Origin: Planctomycetaceae bacterium
GTDB lineage: Bacteria > Planctomycetota > Planctomycetia > Pirellulales > Pirellulaceae
Reading direction: 5' to 3'
Assembly (NCBI GenBank): GCA_020638995.1
Contig: JACKHM010000002.1
Location: 372,001 to 436,000 of the forward strand
DNA: 64,000 nt
The notes below the pieces were generated by a model, which made no database searches, was not told the origin of the DNA, and was given only the letters and a program-made list of their open reading frames with translations. Within the stretch, counting starts at the first letter, position 1, and each line of letters opens with the position of its first letter. Of the stretch, positions 1 through 9,746 are shown one piece after another. Made by a program: the position numbers and the translations under genes.

Positions 1-652
1 CGTACTTGTTGCGAAACGTGTTGGTAGCGGTGACATCGTGGTAGTGCGGCGCGGAGAACTCTGCGGTGAGTATCGAGCCTTGGAATTCGACCCCGGAAGT
101 CAGTGGATCGAAGCCCTCGTTGACGATCGTCAAGTTGGTTTCGTTGGGATCAAAATCGATCACCTGGTCAACGTCGATGCTGAACGTCAATTTATCGCCA
201 GCCTCAAATCCAACGAAGTCAAGCACCAATTGCAGTCCGCCATCGGCCACCGAGGCGTTTATGGACGCATTCGGGTTCTGGCTGGTAAATGACTTTATGG
301 CAAAGGGAAACGCGTGATCGGCGCCATAGCCAGCCTCGACAGTATCGAAGAAGACATCGCGCAGCCCAAAGCCCGGGGTCGATTGGTCGCCGTTGATAAC
401 GATACGTGTCAGTTCCGTCCCGGCTGCACCCCCCTCGAAGGACACCTCGAAGGTGTCGCCGTGCAAATCGCTGCCGATATCTTCTTCGATATAGACTGCG
501 CCGACGCGGATTGGATCAGCATCGAGCATGCGGCGTGGCTCCATCATTTCAAATCGGCAGCGGCGAAGTGCATCCTTCTCGATGCGGCGGCTGCGTCGTT
601 GCCGACGATGATGTGAGTTGACGAGCTCGGCGATTCGGGACCACAAGCCCAC
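1..652 (-). CDS. LEPR-XLL surface protein, N-terminal part (runs off left edge)
   Basis: Reading leftward from a GTG at 652, the frame stays open to the window edge (217 codons). A GGAGGT ribosome site lies five bases upstream of the GTG (about 658-663), which decides this start. The first 45 residues are very basic, with no hydrophobic signal peptide, and contain FEMMEPRRMLDAD. This fits the LEPR-XLL motif known at the N-terminus of planctomycete surface proteins, with Met for the first Leu. What follows is beta-rich and acidic with many Asp, Gly, Asn and Thr residues, as in extracellular adhesin-like proteins. The C-terminal bulk lies outside the window, so total size and domains are unknown. 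By family it should be exported and cell-surface located; how the motif works is not established. Confidence 0.8.
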   Translation of the reverse strand, partial: MGLWSRIAELVNSHHRRQRRSRRIEKDALRRCRFEMMEPRRMLDADPIRVGAVYIEEDIGSDLHGDTFEVSFEGGAAGTELTRIVINGDQSTPGFGLRDVFFDTVEAGYGADHAFPFAIKSFTSQNPNASINASVADGGLQLVLDFVGFEAGDKLTFSIDVDQVIDFDPNETNLTIVNEGFDPLTSGVEFQGSILTAEFSAPHYHDVTATNTFRNKY

Positions 653-789
653 GTTACACCTCCATGTGTTTGTTCGTCGCGCCGGACGATCTAGGGGGGA
701 GCGTGACGCTTCGTGCGTCAGCACTCGATCGGGAATTTAGGTTGGAATCTTGTAGCGGTTGATTCGGCCGCAGGTTCGGGCCGGGCGTC

Positions 790-1866
790 TTACTGTAGGC
801 GAGGTAGCGGCAATGCTCCGACGCGTGGCGTCGCAGGTGGGTTTTTGTCGGCGATACTTCTTTCGCGTGTCCATAATCGAACTGTTGAGTCGTACCCGGT
901 GGATACCAGCATTTCACCACCGTATGCAAGCGCGGCGACGGACCCTGTGTGACCAGTGAGCCGAGTGACTTCTTGGCGAGTTTTCAGATCCCAAATGCGT
1001 ATGGCGTTATCCGTTCCAGCAGATGCCAGCAAGTCGGGCCCACAAAACTCAACAGCCAATACTTTGGCGTTACCGGTGTGCAGGACAAATGTATCAGCCG
1101 AGGCGACATTGGAAACTCGGATCGTGCGATCCTCACTGGCCGTCACCAGTACCGATCCATCCTGCGAAAAAGTCAGATCGCGAACGCGTTGTTCATGCGG
1201 TTCGAGGTCATCGTTCTCTCGTCCGGTGACTGCGTCCCACAAGCGAACCTTTCCATTGCGTCCAGCCGCCGCAATGAACTGACCGTCCGGGGACCAAGCA
1301 AGTGCTCGCATGTCAACACAAGGGCATGTCAAGTCGCGAATGATCGCCCCTGTTGATGTGTCAAACAATCGGAGCGTTTTGTCGAAACCAATTGCAGCTA
1401 GTTTTGAGCCGTCGGTGTTGAAGGCAATGGCCGCAACTGCTTCTTCTACTCTAAGTCGGTTCCGAAGCGGACTGGTGGCGTTAACATCCCAAAGAAGTAT
1501 TTCGTGATCGTTGCCCGAAGATGCGAGTAGTTTACCGTTTGGAGAATATGCAACGGTTCGCACCCAGTCGCGATGTGCTTGCAAACGCTTCGTAAAGTGT
1601 TGCGTTCTCAAATCATAGAGATACACAAAGTGATCATCTCCGGCGATCGCGAGCGATGATCCATCCGGGTGAAGGGCCACCGAAGTTGCGACTGGAGGCC
1701 GTTCGCCAACTTGTGAAGCGGGCAATTCAATGACTTTGGAGGTCCAACCGGAAGCTGTGATTTGGGCGTAAACTGCGGGAGAAGCCGCTGTAATGCACCC
1801 CAGAATGGCCATTGCCGTCTGACACCCAATAGAGATAACTCTTGGCATCCTTGCCACTTGCGACAT
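790..1866 (-). CDS. secreted WD40-repeat beta-propeller protein
   Basis: 358 residues from ATG 1866, which has an AAGGGG-type ribosome site about eight bases upstream. The frame is open further back to 1953, but only this start gives a good signal peptide (MSQVARMPRVISIGCQTAMA onward, likely cleavage after AVYA). The rest consists of seven WD40 units, each ending in a variant of WD (LYDLRT, LLWDVN, LFDTST, LWDAVT, VSNVAS, IWDLKT, LWTRER), enough for one closed seven-bladed propeller. Such propellers are binding platforms and have no catalytic residues of their own. Export suggests a periplasmic or surface interaction role, but the partner cannot be inferred. It is transcribed towards the LEPR-XLL gene, 137 bp away. 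Confidence 0.85.
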   Translation of the reverse strand: MSQVARMPRVISIGCQTAMAILGCITAASPAVYAQITASGWTSKVIELPASQVGERPPVATSVALHPDGSSLAIAGDDHFVYLYDLRTQHFTKRLQAHRDWVRTVAYSPNGKLLASSGNDHEILLWDVNATSPLRNRLRVEEAVAAIAFNTDGSKLAAIGFDKTLRLFDTSTGAIIRDLTCPCVDMRALAWSPDGQFIAAAGRNGKVRLWDAVTGRENDDLEPHEQRVRDLTFSQDGSVLVTASEDRTIRVSNVASADTFVLHTGNAKVLAVEFCGPDLLASAGTDNAIRIWDLKTRQEVTRLTGHTGSVAALAYGGEMLVSTGYDSTVRLWTRERSIADKNPPATPRVGALPLPRLQ

Positions 1867-2176
1867 GTGTTTCGCCCCTTGGCGGTCATGCTGGTGTGAT
1901 AGTTGGAGGGGAGGAACGCGAACGCACCGACGGCGCGACTTGCATCCACTCATTAGTTACTATCGGTCCAGTACGAAGAATTACTACAGGCGAACCCGAT
2001 GTTCCCGACCGCAGAATCGATAAGATAGGTCAGGCACATCGAGAAGTCTCAAACGCAACCCGCTTGCCGGCGTTCCTGAAGCTTGGAGCAAAGCCCCAAA
2101 TATGGACTCGACCGCAATGCTGCGTGAGTGGTAGTGCCGAAACGTCACCACGAGTTGACCTTCGTACCGCAGACGC
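1867..2176. other. intergenic region upstream of the WD40 gene
   Basis: About 310 bases between the citrate synthase stop and the WD40 start. Open frames here have planctomycete-like composition but no ribosome site or recognisable protein. It presumably holds the WD40 promoter; no convincing -35/-10 pair, hairpin or repeat was recognised. Confidence 0.4.
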
Positions 2177-3463
2177 CTAGCGGTCCGCTATCGGGGTGAA
2201 GTCGCGAATGTTGGGTCCCGTGTAGACTTGGCGAGGGCGACAAATTCGCTTTGAAGGCGAACGATGCATTTCGACCCAGTGGGCGATCCAACCGGGCAAC
2301 CGGCCCATCGCAAACAGAACGGTAAACATCTGCTGCGGTATGCCAATCGCTCGGTAAATGACACCGGAATAGAAGTCGACGTTCGGATAGAGTTTCTTTT
2401 CGACAAAGTAGGGATCGTTCAAAGCGACTTCTTCGAGTTTCTGAGCGACCTCGAAGAGCGGATCGTTCAACTTGAGCTTGGCGAGCAGTTTATCGCAGGC
2501 GGCTTTGATGATTAGCGCCCGCGGGTCGTAATTTTTGTAAACTCGATGCCCGAAGCCCATCAGTCGGAATCCGCTCTTCTTGTCTTTCGCCATATCCACA
2601 AACTTCTGGACGTCACCGCCGTCTTCGATGATCTCTTCGAGCATATTCACACAGGCTTCATTGGCACCGCCGTGCAGCGGCCCCCAGAGGGCCGATATGC
2701 CGGCCGAGATCGAAGCAAAGAGGTTCGAATTCGCCGAACCAACCATCCGAACAGTACTCGTACTGCAATTTTGCTCGTGGTCTGCATGAACGATCAACAG
2801 CAAGTTCAACGCGTTAATCGCGTCTTCATCGACCTCATACGGCTCCGTCGGAACCGCAAACATCATCTGCAGGAAGTTTTCGCAGTAGGTCAAATCATTT
2901 TGTGGGTACAGGAACGGTTGCCCCGTCGACTTCTTGTAGGCATACGAAGCTATCGTCGGGATTTTCGCGAGCAGCCGATGAATCGAGACCTCGACTTGTC
3001 GTTCGTCGAGCGGATTCAACGAGTCCTGATAAAATGTTGACAGCGCTCCGACCACCGAAGACAAGATCGCCATCGGATGGGCGTCGCGCGGAAAACCGCT
3101 ATAGAACGAACGCACATCTTCATGCAGCATCGAGTGTCGGCGGATCGAAGTCCGAAATGTCTCCAGCTGTTCGCTGGTCGGCAACTCGCCGTAAATCAAC
3201 AAGTAGGAAACTTCAACGAAATCGCAGTGTGCCGCGAGCACTTCGATCGGGTAGCCACGATAACGAAGGATTCCTTGTTCCCCGTCAAGGTAAGTGATTG
3301 CGCTGGTCGTCGAGCCGGTATTCACATAACCTTCGTCGAGCGTGATATAGCCCGTCTCGCCTCGTAGCTTCGAAATGTCGATCGCCCTCTCTTGCTCTGA
3401 CCCGATGACAATCGGCAGCTCAAGTTCGCGGTCTTCGAGTTTCAGTTTTGCCACGTCGGCCAT
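2177..3463 (-). CDS. gltA: citrate synthase
   Basis: 428 residues, the usual length of the hexameric type II enzyme. It condenses acetyl-CoA and oxaloacetate to citrate in the cytoplasm, the entry step of the TCA cycle. Visible family signatures are HADHEQNCSTSTVR with its substrate-binding His, the GPLHGGANE loop, the GFGHRVYKNYDPRA signature with the second catalytic His, and an Arg-rich C-terminal segment ending ARQVYTG-like. The ATG at 3463 has GGGGAG about eight bases upstream. It lies 218 bp downstream of glcF on the same strand, so it could be read from the glycolate oxidase operon or its own promoter. No key residue appears to be missing. Confidence 0.95.
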   Translation of the reverse strand: MADVAKLKLEDRELELPIVIGSEQERAIDISKLRGETGYITLDEGYVNTGSTTSAITYLDGEQGILRYRGYPIEVLAAHCDFVEVSYLLIYGELPTSEQLETFRTSIRRHSMLHEDVRSFYSGFPRDAHPMAILSSVVGALSTFYQDSLNPLDERQVEVSIHRLLAKIPTIASYAYKKSTGQPFLYPQNDLTYCENFLQMMFAVPTEPYEVDEDAINALNLLLIVHADHEQNCSTSTVRMVGSANSNLFASISAGISALWGPLHGGANEACVNMLEEIIEDGGDVQKFVDMAKDKKSGFRLMGFGHRVYKNYDPRALIIKAACDKLLAKLKLNDPLFEVAQKLEEVALNDPYFVEKKLYPNVDFYSGVIYRAIGIPQQMFTVLFAMGRLPGWIAHWVEMHRSPSKRICRPRQVYTGPNIRDFTPIADR

Positions 3464-3681
3464 CGATGGCTCCCCTACTTGCTGGCGGTACTAGGATTCG
3501 TAACGGTCTTGCGGGAGTGTCATCCGCGAGATTTCAAACCGGCAGTTTAACCCGCTGCACGAGGTTCGGCAATTCGGGGAGAGTCAAATACATTAAGTGT
3601 ACGGACTTGCGGAACGGAACAAGCGGCAAACGCCCGTCTCTCGGCGGCCCACAACATTAACAATTCTGATACTGCACAATT

Positions 3682-5013
3682 TCAGAAAACGAGAGGCTCA
3701 CCTCGATAGCTCAGATCGAGCAGTTCGATCGGGTGAACAATCTTGAGCACAAGCCCCTGCATTCGCGCTTCGCAGGCAATCTGCATTAGGCAACCTGTAT
3801 TTGCCGTGACGACGACTCGCGCCCCCGTGCTTACGATGTTCTTCATCTTCCGTTGACTCAGCCGCCCGGCCATTTCAGGCTCAGTCAAGTTGTAAGTGCC
3901 TGCCGCGCCGCAGCACAGATCGGATTCGGGGAGTTCGACAAGCTTGAGGCCGGGGATCTTGGCAAGAAGATTACGCGGTTGTTCTCTAATCTTTTGTGCG
4001 TGGGCGAGATGGCATGCGTCGTGATACGTTGCCGTTACGTTCAACTCACCGGTGGGCGGCACCAGCCCTAGCTCGTCTAAAAACTCGCTCACGTCTCGGA
4101 CTTTGGCGGCGAACTGTTCGCGTTTCTTCTGTTTCTCATCTTGCCAGTGATGGCCGTAGTCTTTCAACATCGACCCGCAGCCCGCTACGTTCACGATGAC
4201 AGCGTCCACATCGTTCCCCGCCAGGGCTTCGATATTTGCATCGGCCAACTCACGGGCTGGTTCTTCGCTTCCCGCGTGAAGGTGGATCGCACCACAACAT
4301 TTTTGCGAGTGATTCACGAGCACTTCACAGCCGTTTTCCTGCAAGACTCGGGCCGTCGCCCAATGTGTCTCTCGAAACATCACATCGGCCACACAACCTG
4401 TGAACAAGGCAACTCGTGCGCGACGGTTTCCCTTAGCAGGTAGCACGTGCGGCAGGGCAGGAGGCGTCTTCTTTAGTTTGGGGAGCATCGTCACGAGGCG
4501 TCCAAGCCGCGAAGGCAGCAGCTTCCAAAGCCCAGTGTTTACGACGAGCTTGTCGAGATAGAGTGCCTGCGCGATGCGAGCTGGTACGAGCGACTTGCGA
4601 AGTTTTTCGGGATGTGGAAACAGCCCGAACAAGATCCAACGATGGAACCAATCTTCCGTCTTCTTTGCGCCAGGAGTCTGCATTTCCATCGCAACGCGGA
4701 ACGGCTCGATGAGCTTGCCATATTGCACCCCCGACGGGCAAGCTGTTTCACAGGCCCGGCAATCTAAACACAGCTCGAGGTGTCGCCGAACCTCTGGCGT
4801 AAGATCCAATCTTCCGTCCGTAACGGAACGCATTAAGTAAATGCGACCTCGGGGGCTATCGTTTTCGTTCCCTAGCTCAACATACGTCGGACATGAGGCA
4901 GTACACAAACCGCAATGAACGCAGTCGAGAAAACGTTCGTAGTCGATCCCCGCACCTGGGTTCTCGGCAGCGGAGACGGATTTGATTTCGTTGGGATGAT
5001 CGACGGTTGACAT
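3682..5013 (-). CDS. glcF: glycolate oxidase iron-sulfur subunit
   Basis: 443 residues. The N-terminus has two ferredoxin-type 4Fe-4S motifs, CVHCGLCTASCP (about residue 33) and CLDCRACETACP (about residue 83). The C-terminal half has two cysteine-rich CCG domains, seen as HSQKCCGAIHLHAG and SDLCCGAAG. This is the architecture of GlcF, which passes electrons from the flavin subunits to the quinone pool when glycolate is oxidised to glyoxylate. It is third in a leftward set glcD-glcE-glcF; the gap to glcE is 26 bp, so co-transcription is very likely. Other CCG-domain oxidoreductase subunits (lactate utilisation, for example) share the fold, but the glcDEF order favours glycolate oxidase. Confidence 0.92.
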   Translation of the reverse strand: MSTVDHPNEIKSVSAAENPGAGIDYERFLDCVHCGLCTASCPTYVELGNENDSPRGRIYLMRSVTDGRLDLTPEVRRHLELCLDCRACETACPSGVQYGKLIEPFRVAMEMQTPGAKKTEDWFHRWILFGLFPHPEKLRKSLVPARIAQALYLDKLVVNTGLWKLLPSRLGRLVTMLPKLKKTPPALPHVLPAKGNRRARVALFTGCVADVMFRETHWATARVLQENGCEVLVNHSQKCCGAIHLHAGSEEPARELADANIEALAGNDVDAVIVNVAGCGSMLKDYGHHWQDEKQKKREQFAAKVRDVSEFLDELGLVPPTGELNVTATYHDACHLAHAQKIREQPRNLLAKIPGLKLVELPESDLCCGAAGTYNLTEPEMAGRLSQRKMKNIVSTGARVVVTANTGCLMQIACEARMQGLVLKIVHPIELLDLSYRGEPLVF

Positions 5014-5039
5014 AGATTACCAGTCTAAAAGACAAGGCG

Positions 5040-6293
5040 TTAGCTGATGTAAACGAAGCGGTCGGGATTGAGAATGTTCTGGGGGTCAAATTCACGTTTG
5101 ACAGCGGTCATCAAGTCGTAGGGGGCATCTGTCGCACCCCAAACGCTTTGATGTGTCATCTCGGAACCACCGGGATTCGACAGCACGACGACGTTTCCAT
5201 GAAACGAGGCAGCGACGGCTTGCAATCTGCCGACCAACGTACGTGCGAGTCCCTCGCTCGGAAACTCGGAGAACTTTGCAATGACGATACCGTTGCCTGC
5301 GTGTGACTGGACTGAGCAATTGCTGTCCAATTGCCGCAATGCTTCGATGAACTTTGTGGTTCCGCTGGGCACGACGTTTGCGCGTAGTACCAGGGGCGAT
5401 TCGCCCTCGCTCGGAAATTCCTTCAGGTCAGCGAAAATGTCCCGAGCGTCTTTCCCATCGATCGTGTGAAGCGAGCGAATACCCTCGTGACGCAACTCCG
5501 TGGCCAGTTGCTTGGTCATCCAAGCGACTTCGGCTTCGGTGCCCTCGACCGCAACGGCGAGGAATAGGGCGTTCGAAGTCCCCGAGTCGCCTGCTAATTG
5601 CTTACTGTTTGCCCAAGCTGGCCCAGCAAGCAACTCGATCGCACAGGGTGTTGTTTCCGATTTGGTGAGCTTTGCGAGTAATTGCCCAGCCTGACTTAGG
5701 TCCGTTGGTGAACAGCTGACGATCGCAAAACTATCGGCGATAGGCTTGAGCTTGAGTGTCAATTCAGTGATTACGCCGAGTGTACCCATGGAGCCCGTTA
5801 GCAACTTGCAGAAGTCGTAACCGGCAACATTCTTTACAACGCGTCCGCCACCTTTGAATCGTTGGCCCCTTCCGTCGACGGCTTGTATGCCAATGACGTG
5901 ATCACGAACCGTGCCTTGTCCAAATCGACGCGGGCCGTTGAAGTTGGTTGCAACGACACCGCCGAGCGTCGCACGATCTGATTGCGGGACATCGACCGGC
6001 AAGCACTGCCTTTCAGCCTCCAGAAGGTTGGCTAAAGATTGGAGTGTGATACCCGCCTCGACCGTGATCGTCATGTCGCGGGCGGGATAATCGACGATCG
6101 AATTGAGTTGGGCGAGCGACAATCCAATGCCACTTCGTTTGGCAGGGAGCCCATATCCGAGACTCGTGCCCCCACCAATTGGATAGATCGGTGTCTCTCG
6201 CTCATAGCAATCGCGAACGATATCAGCCAACTCGCCGGTGTTCGCTGGAGTTAAGGTTTCGGTAATCGGAAGGGAAACTTCGGCTGTACTCAC
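5040..6293 (-). CDS. glcE: glycolate oxidase FAD-binding subunit
   Basis: 417 residues with the FAD-binding type 4 (PCMH) fold. Signatures are PIGGGTSLGYG near residue 40 (pyrophosphate loop), LGGVVATNFNGPRRFGQGTVRD near residue 110, and GGGRVVKNVAGYDFCKLLTGS followed by LGVITELTLKLKP. These segments match GlcE, the shorter flavin subunit of glycolate oxidase; the substrate-binding C-terminal half is more divergent, as usual for GlcE. It sits between glcD (60 bp upstream) and glcF (26 bp downstream) on the same strand. The ATG at 6293 fits the family length, and nothing is truncated. Confidence 0.92.
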   Translation of the reverse strand: MSTAEVSLPITETLTPANTGELADIVRDCYERETPIYPIGGGTSLGYGLPAKRSGIGLSLAQLNSIVDYPARDMTITVEAGITLQSLANLLEAERQCLPVDVPQSDRATLGGVVATNFNGPRRFGQGTVRDHVIGIQAVDGRGQRFKGGGRVVKNVAGYDFCKLLTGSMGTLGVITELTLKLKPIADSFAIVSCSPTDLSQAGQLLAKLTKSETTPCAIELLAGPAWANSKQLAGDSGTSNALFLAVAVEGTEAEVAWMTKQLATELRHEGIRSLHTIDGKDARDIFADLKEFPSEGESPLVLRANVVPSGTTKFIEALRQLDSNCSVQSHAGNGIVIAKFSEFPSEGLARTLVGRLQAVAASFHGNVVVLSNPGGSEMTHQSVWGATDAPYDLMTAVKREFDPQNILNPDRFVYIS

Positions 6294-6353
6294 CTAGGGC
6301 ACCAAGTCGTTGTGAATATGTGATTTGATAGGTTGTTAACGTGAAAGCTGGTG

Positions 6354-7793
6354 TCACATCGCAGCGCGACGACCGGGGTGCTTCTGTTCCATCCCGCAGG
6401 CTCCGGCTGTTGGCAACATCTTTCGCGGACTCAAGTTGTTTAGGGGATTAAAAGCACTCCGCAGATTTGCCATCGCAGCAAGATCCTCACTCGAAAACAT
6501 CTTGTTCATGAATTCGATCTTCTCGACGCCAATGCCATGCTCCCCCGTGACACTACCGCCGCAAGCAAGGCACTCCTCTAGAATCTCGCCGCTGGCTTTC
6601 AAAACATCTTCGGTTTGTTTTGCGTCGCGTTCATCAAAAAGTAAGATGGGGTGGATGTTGCCATCGCCGGCGTGGAAGACATTAACAATGCGGATGCCGT
6701 ACTTGTTTCCGATCTCGATAATCCGTTTCAGAATGTGTGGCAGCTTCGTTCGCGGCACGACGCCATCTTGCGTACAGTAGCTGGGGCTTAACCTGCCGAT
6801 TGCACCAAACGCTTGCTTTCGACACTTCCAAAGCTTCATCCGTTCCTTCTCGTCAGCGGCCAACTGCACCTTGCGAGCGCCAGACTTTTTGCAGAGCTCG
6901 ATAATCTTTGCCTGCTGGTCGTCCAATCCGGCTTCGAGGCCATCTGCTTCGATCAGCAAAATGGCTCCTGCATCCAATGGGAACCCGAACTTGAAGGCTG
7001 CTTCGACTGCGACAAGAATTCCCTGATCCATCATCTCCAAAGCGGCGGGAACGATTCCGGCACCGATAATTTCGCTGATTGCATTCGTCGCATCTTCACA
7101 GGATTCGAAGATGCCCAACATTGTCCGATAGCCTTGCGGGTTGCGTGTTAGCCGCACCCACACCTTAGTGACGATCGCCAATGTTCCTTCGCTGCCAACA
7201 ATCGCGCCTAGCAGGTCGAGTCCTGCCGTTTCCTCAGCAGGCCCGCCAACTCGGACGACACGCCCGTCCGCAAGAACGGCCTCAACTCCGAGGACATGAT
7301 TCACCGTGACGCCGTACTTGAGTGTGTGCGGTCCGCCGGAGTTCGTGGCGACGTTACCACCGATCGTGCATGCGCCCTGGCTCGACGGATCAGGCGCGTA
7401 ATGATAGCCCGTTCCCTTTAGGCGATTGGTCAGCCAGACATTCACGACGCCTGGTTCCACGACCGCGTAGCGATCACGAATATTGATCTCGATGATTTCC
7501 TTCATTCGCGTCAGCACGATCATTACGCCGCCCCCGACCGGCAAACAACCTCCAGCCAGACTGGTCCCCGCGCCGCGAGGCAAGAATGTCACGCCAGCCC
7601 GGTTGCAAACGCGGACGATTTCCGCCACCTGCTGTGTCGTCCGCGGGAAAACGACAACGTCTGGGCAATTCTTCTCGATGACAAACCCGTCGCACTCGTA
7701 CACCAACAGCTCCGAATTTGCTGACAACACGCCATCCGCACCCACGATTTGGCGAAGTTGATCGACGACAGTGGATCGAACAGCAGTTGACAT
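6354..7793 (-). CDS. glcD: glycolate oxidase subunit, FAD-linked
   Basis: 479 residues from ATG 7793. A longer reading from GTG 7871 adds 26 residues with no family resemblance and only a weak ribosome site, so the shorter start is preferred. The protein has the FAD-binding type 4 domain (FLPRGAGTSLAGG, CTIGGNVATNSGGPHTLKYG, GSEGTLAIVTKVWVRL) and a C-terminal FAD-oxidase domain with NVFHAGDGNIHPILL and a GGSVTGEHGIG signature, which holds the conserved His residues of this family. It is the catalytic subunit that oxidises glycolate, and related members oxidise D-lactate. Operon position, first in glcDEF, supports glycolate. A D-lactate dehydrogenase gene nearby leaves D-lactate as an alternative substrate. 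Confidence 0.92.
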   Translation of the reverse strand: MSTAVRSTVVDQLRQIVGADGVLSANSELLVYECDGFVIEKNCPDVVVFPRTTQQVAEIVRVCNRAGVTFLPRGAGTSLAGGCLPVGGGVMIVLTRMKEIIEINIRDRYAVVEPGVVNVWLTNRLKGTGYHYAPDPSSQGACTIGGNVATNSGGPHTLKYGVTVNHVLGVEAVLADGRVVRVGGPAEETAGLDLLGAIVGSEGTLAIVTKVWVRLTRNPQGYRTMLGIFESCEDATNAISEIIGAGIVPAALEMMDQGILVAVEAAFKFGFPLDAGAILLIEADGLEAGLDDQQAKIIELCKKSGARKVQLAADEKERMKLWKCRKQAFGAIGRLSPSYCTQDGVVPRTKLPHILKRIIEIGNKYGIRIVNVFHAGDGNIHPILLFDERDAKQTEDVLKASGEILEECLACGGSVTGEHGIGVEKIEFMNKMFSSEDLAAMANLRSAFNPLNNLSPRKMLPTAGACGMEQKHPGRRAAM

Positions 7794-7978
7794 CAAGTTC
7801 TCGCACGAAAGAACACGGGGCGACGTTTCAGAAAGAGCCCCGATTATAGACTGGCCGGAGTCCTTCGCCACCCGTTGATGCCAACAACTCGGTTTTGTGC
7901 ATTTCGGAGTATGCGACTTCCAAGAAACTTTCAGCTCAAGTGCCGTCAGTCGATGAGATCGCTTCAGAATTCAGGCAA

Positions 7979-9508
7979 TCAGAGCCCATAGCCTAATTGC
8001 GGTTCGGCAAGCGATGAAAGCGAGTTGTCTGGAAGCATTGCGCCGGTACGCAGGAGGTTCTGGTGTAACTCGAAACACCTACTCAAGTCGTGCGGAATGT
8101 GACTTGAACCTGTTTCACGCAAGTAGCGATGTAAAAAATCGCGATAGGAAGGGTGAGCACAGTGATCGATAATCTTCACAGCTCGCTGCTCGGGAGCCAG
8201 GCCGCGTAAATCCGCCAACCCCTGTTCCGTGACGACCACATGTACTGAGTGTTCGTTGTGGTCGACGTGGGGGCACATCGGCACGATCGTAGATATCTTG
8301 CCACCTTTTGCCGTAGACGGACACATGAAAATCGACTGATATGCATTCCGTGCAAAATCGCCGCTTCCGCCGATGCCATTCATAATTCTTTGGCCGCAGA
8401 CGTGAGTTGAATTGACGTGTCCGAAGATGTCGACTTCCAAAGCCGTGTTCATTGCGATGATGCCCAACTGACGTACGGCCGCGGGGTTATTTGATATTTC
8501 CTGCGGTCGCAGCACCGTTCGCGAAGAGAAGAAGTCGATGTTTTCCGTGACTTGGCGAGTCGCCTCCTGCGACAAGACGAGAGCACAGGTGCTGGCGCCG
8601 ATGAGTCGACCCTGGAGCATAAGTTCAAGTGCTGACGACTGAAGTACCTCTGTGTACATCATGAAGTTTGGGATATCAGGATTCTCGCCGATACCCTTGA
8701 GGACGGCATTGGCGACGTTGCCGACGCCGCTTTGTAGCGGTAGAAATTCCCGCGGGATACGACCGCACGCCAGTTCCTTGGCAAGAAACGCGACGACGTG
8801 GTCGGCGATCGCTTGACTTACTTGATCGGGTTCAGCAAAGCACGTCGAGTCGTCCGGTTCGTTTGTTTCGACGATCCCGATCACTTTCTCTGGATCGACG
8901 CGGGCATAGGGTTTGCCAATCCGCTCCAACGGATGATCCAGATCGATCGCATGGCGGTGCGGTGGCGGCTTAGGGATCACAATGTCCGCCATATCGGAAA
9001 GTCGGCGCGAGTGATGGCGGTTCACCTCAATAATGACGTTCTGTGCGGCCTGTAAGAAAGTCGGCGAAGCGCCGATCGAAGTCGACAGATAGACGCGTCC
9101 ATCTGGTGTAACGTCGGTTGCTTCGACGACAGCAAAATCGATGGTGCCGAAGAAGCCGAATAGCACCGATTGTGGCACGTGTGACAGGTGCATATCCACG
9201 AATGCCACGTCGCCGGTATTGATTTGCTTCCGGAGAGCAGATGAAGACTGATACGGTGCCCGCCAACTGATCGCTTCTGAGCGGGCGAGCGTGTCGTCGA
9301 GGCTCGAACCGGTTGAGGCGCCGGTGAGCACACGAAGCTGATACGGCAGGCCAGCGCTATGCAACTCTCTAGCACGTCGCGCTATGGCAGGTGGAACTGC
9401 TTTCGCCGTACCGGCCGGTGTAAATCCACTAAACGCCACCATCGCGCCATGCGGTACCAGAGCAGCCACTTCGTCCGCATCGAGCACGGGAAATCCATGG
9501 TATTCCAC
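7979..9508 (-). CDS. succinyl-CoA:acetate-type CoA-transferase / acetyl-CoA hydrolase family
   Basis: 509 residues from a GTG at 9508 with GAGGGG about eight bases upstream. The AarC-type signatures are present: SGVGNVANAVLKGIGE, MYTEVLQ near residue 287 (its Glu carries CoA as a thioester in this family), a GIGGSGDFARNAY loop, and PHVDHNEHSVHVVVTEQGLADL near the C-terminus. The family moves CoA between succinyl-CoA and acetate or propionate, by-passing or replacing succinyl-CoA synthetase. It lies 186 bp upstream of glcD on the same strand, and divergent from ldhA across 238 bp. Whether acetate, propionate or another acid is the acceptor cannot be read from sequence. Confidence 0.88.
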   Translation of the reverse strand: MEYHGFPVLDADEVAALVPHGAMVAFSGFTPAGTAKAVPPAIARRARELHSAGLPYQLRVLTGASTGSSLDDTLARSEAISWRAPYQSSSALRKQINTGDVAFVDMHLSHVPQSVLFGFFGTIDFAVVEATDVTPDGRVYLSTSIGASPTFLQAAQNVIIEVNRHHSRRLSDMADIVIPKPPPHRHAIDLDHPLERIGKPYARVDPEKVIGIVETNEPDDSTCFAEPDQVSQAIADHVVAFLAKELACGRIPREFLPLQSGVGNVANAVLKGIGENPDIPNFMMYTEVLQSSALELMLQGRLIGASTCALVLSQEATRQVTENIDFFSSRTVLRPQEISNNPAAVRQLGIIAMNTALEVDIFGHVNSTHVCGQRIMNGIGGSGDFARNAYQSIFMCPSTAKGGKISTIVPMCPHVDHNEHSVHVVVTEQGLADLRGLAPEQRAVKIIDHCAHPSYRDFLHRYLRETGSSHIPHDLSRCFELHQNLLRTGAMLPDNSLSSLAEPQLGYGL

Positions 9509-9746
9509 TTAAACGCCCCTCATCCAGGCATCGCGGTACACTGAGACCTGCCCGCGTCCACGCCACAACAACTACGAAATTAGATCCTAACTTTGAAAGT
9601 ATAGGACTCGACTTCGAAGAGACGAATCTCGGAAGCGAAACCGCTTTCTTTATTGATCGAGTCAGCGCGATCGCGTTCGTAGGTACCGCGAGCAACCCGA
9701 ACCGGTCCTGAATTAATCGCTGAACGTACCTGTGAAGGGAAAAGCA

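Noticed and set aside
1842..2180. 112-codon open frame on the plus strand
   Set aside because: No ribosome site or coherent protein; it overlaps the start of the WD40 gene on the other strand.
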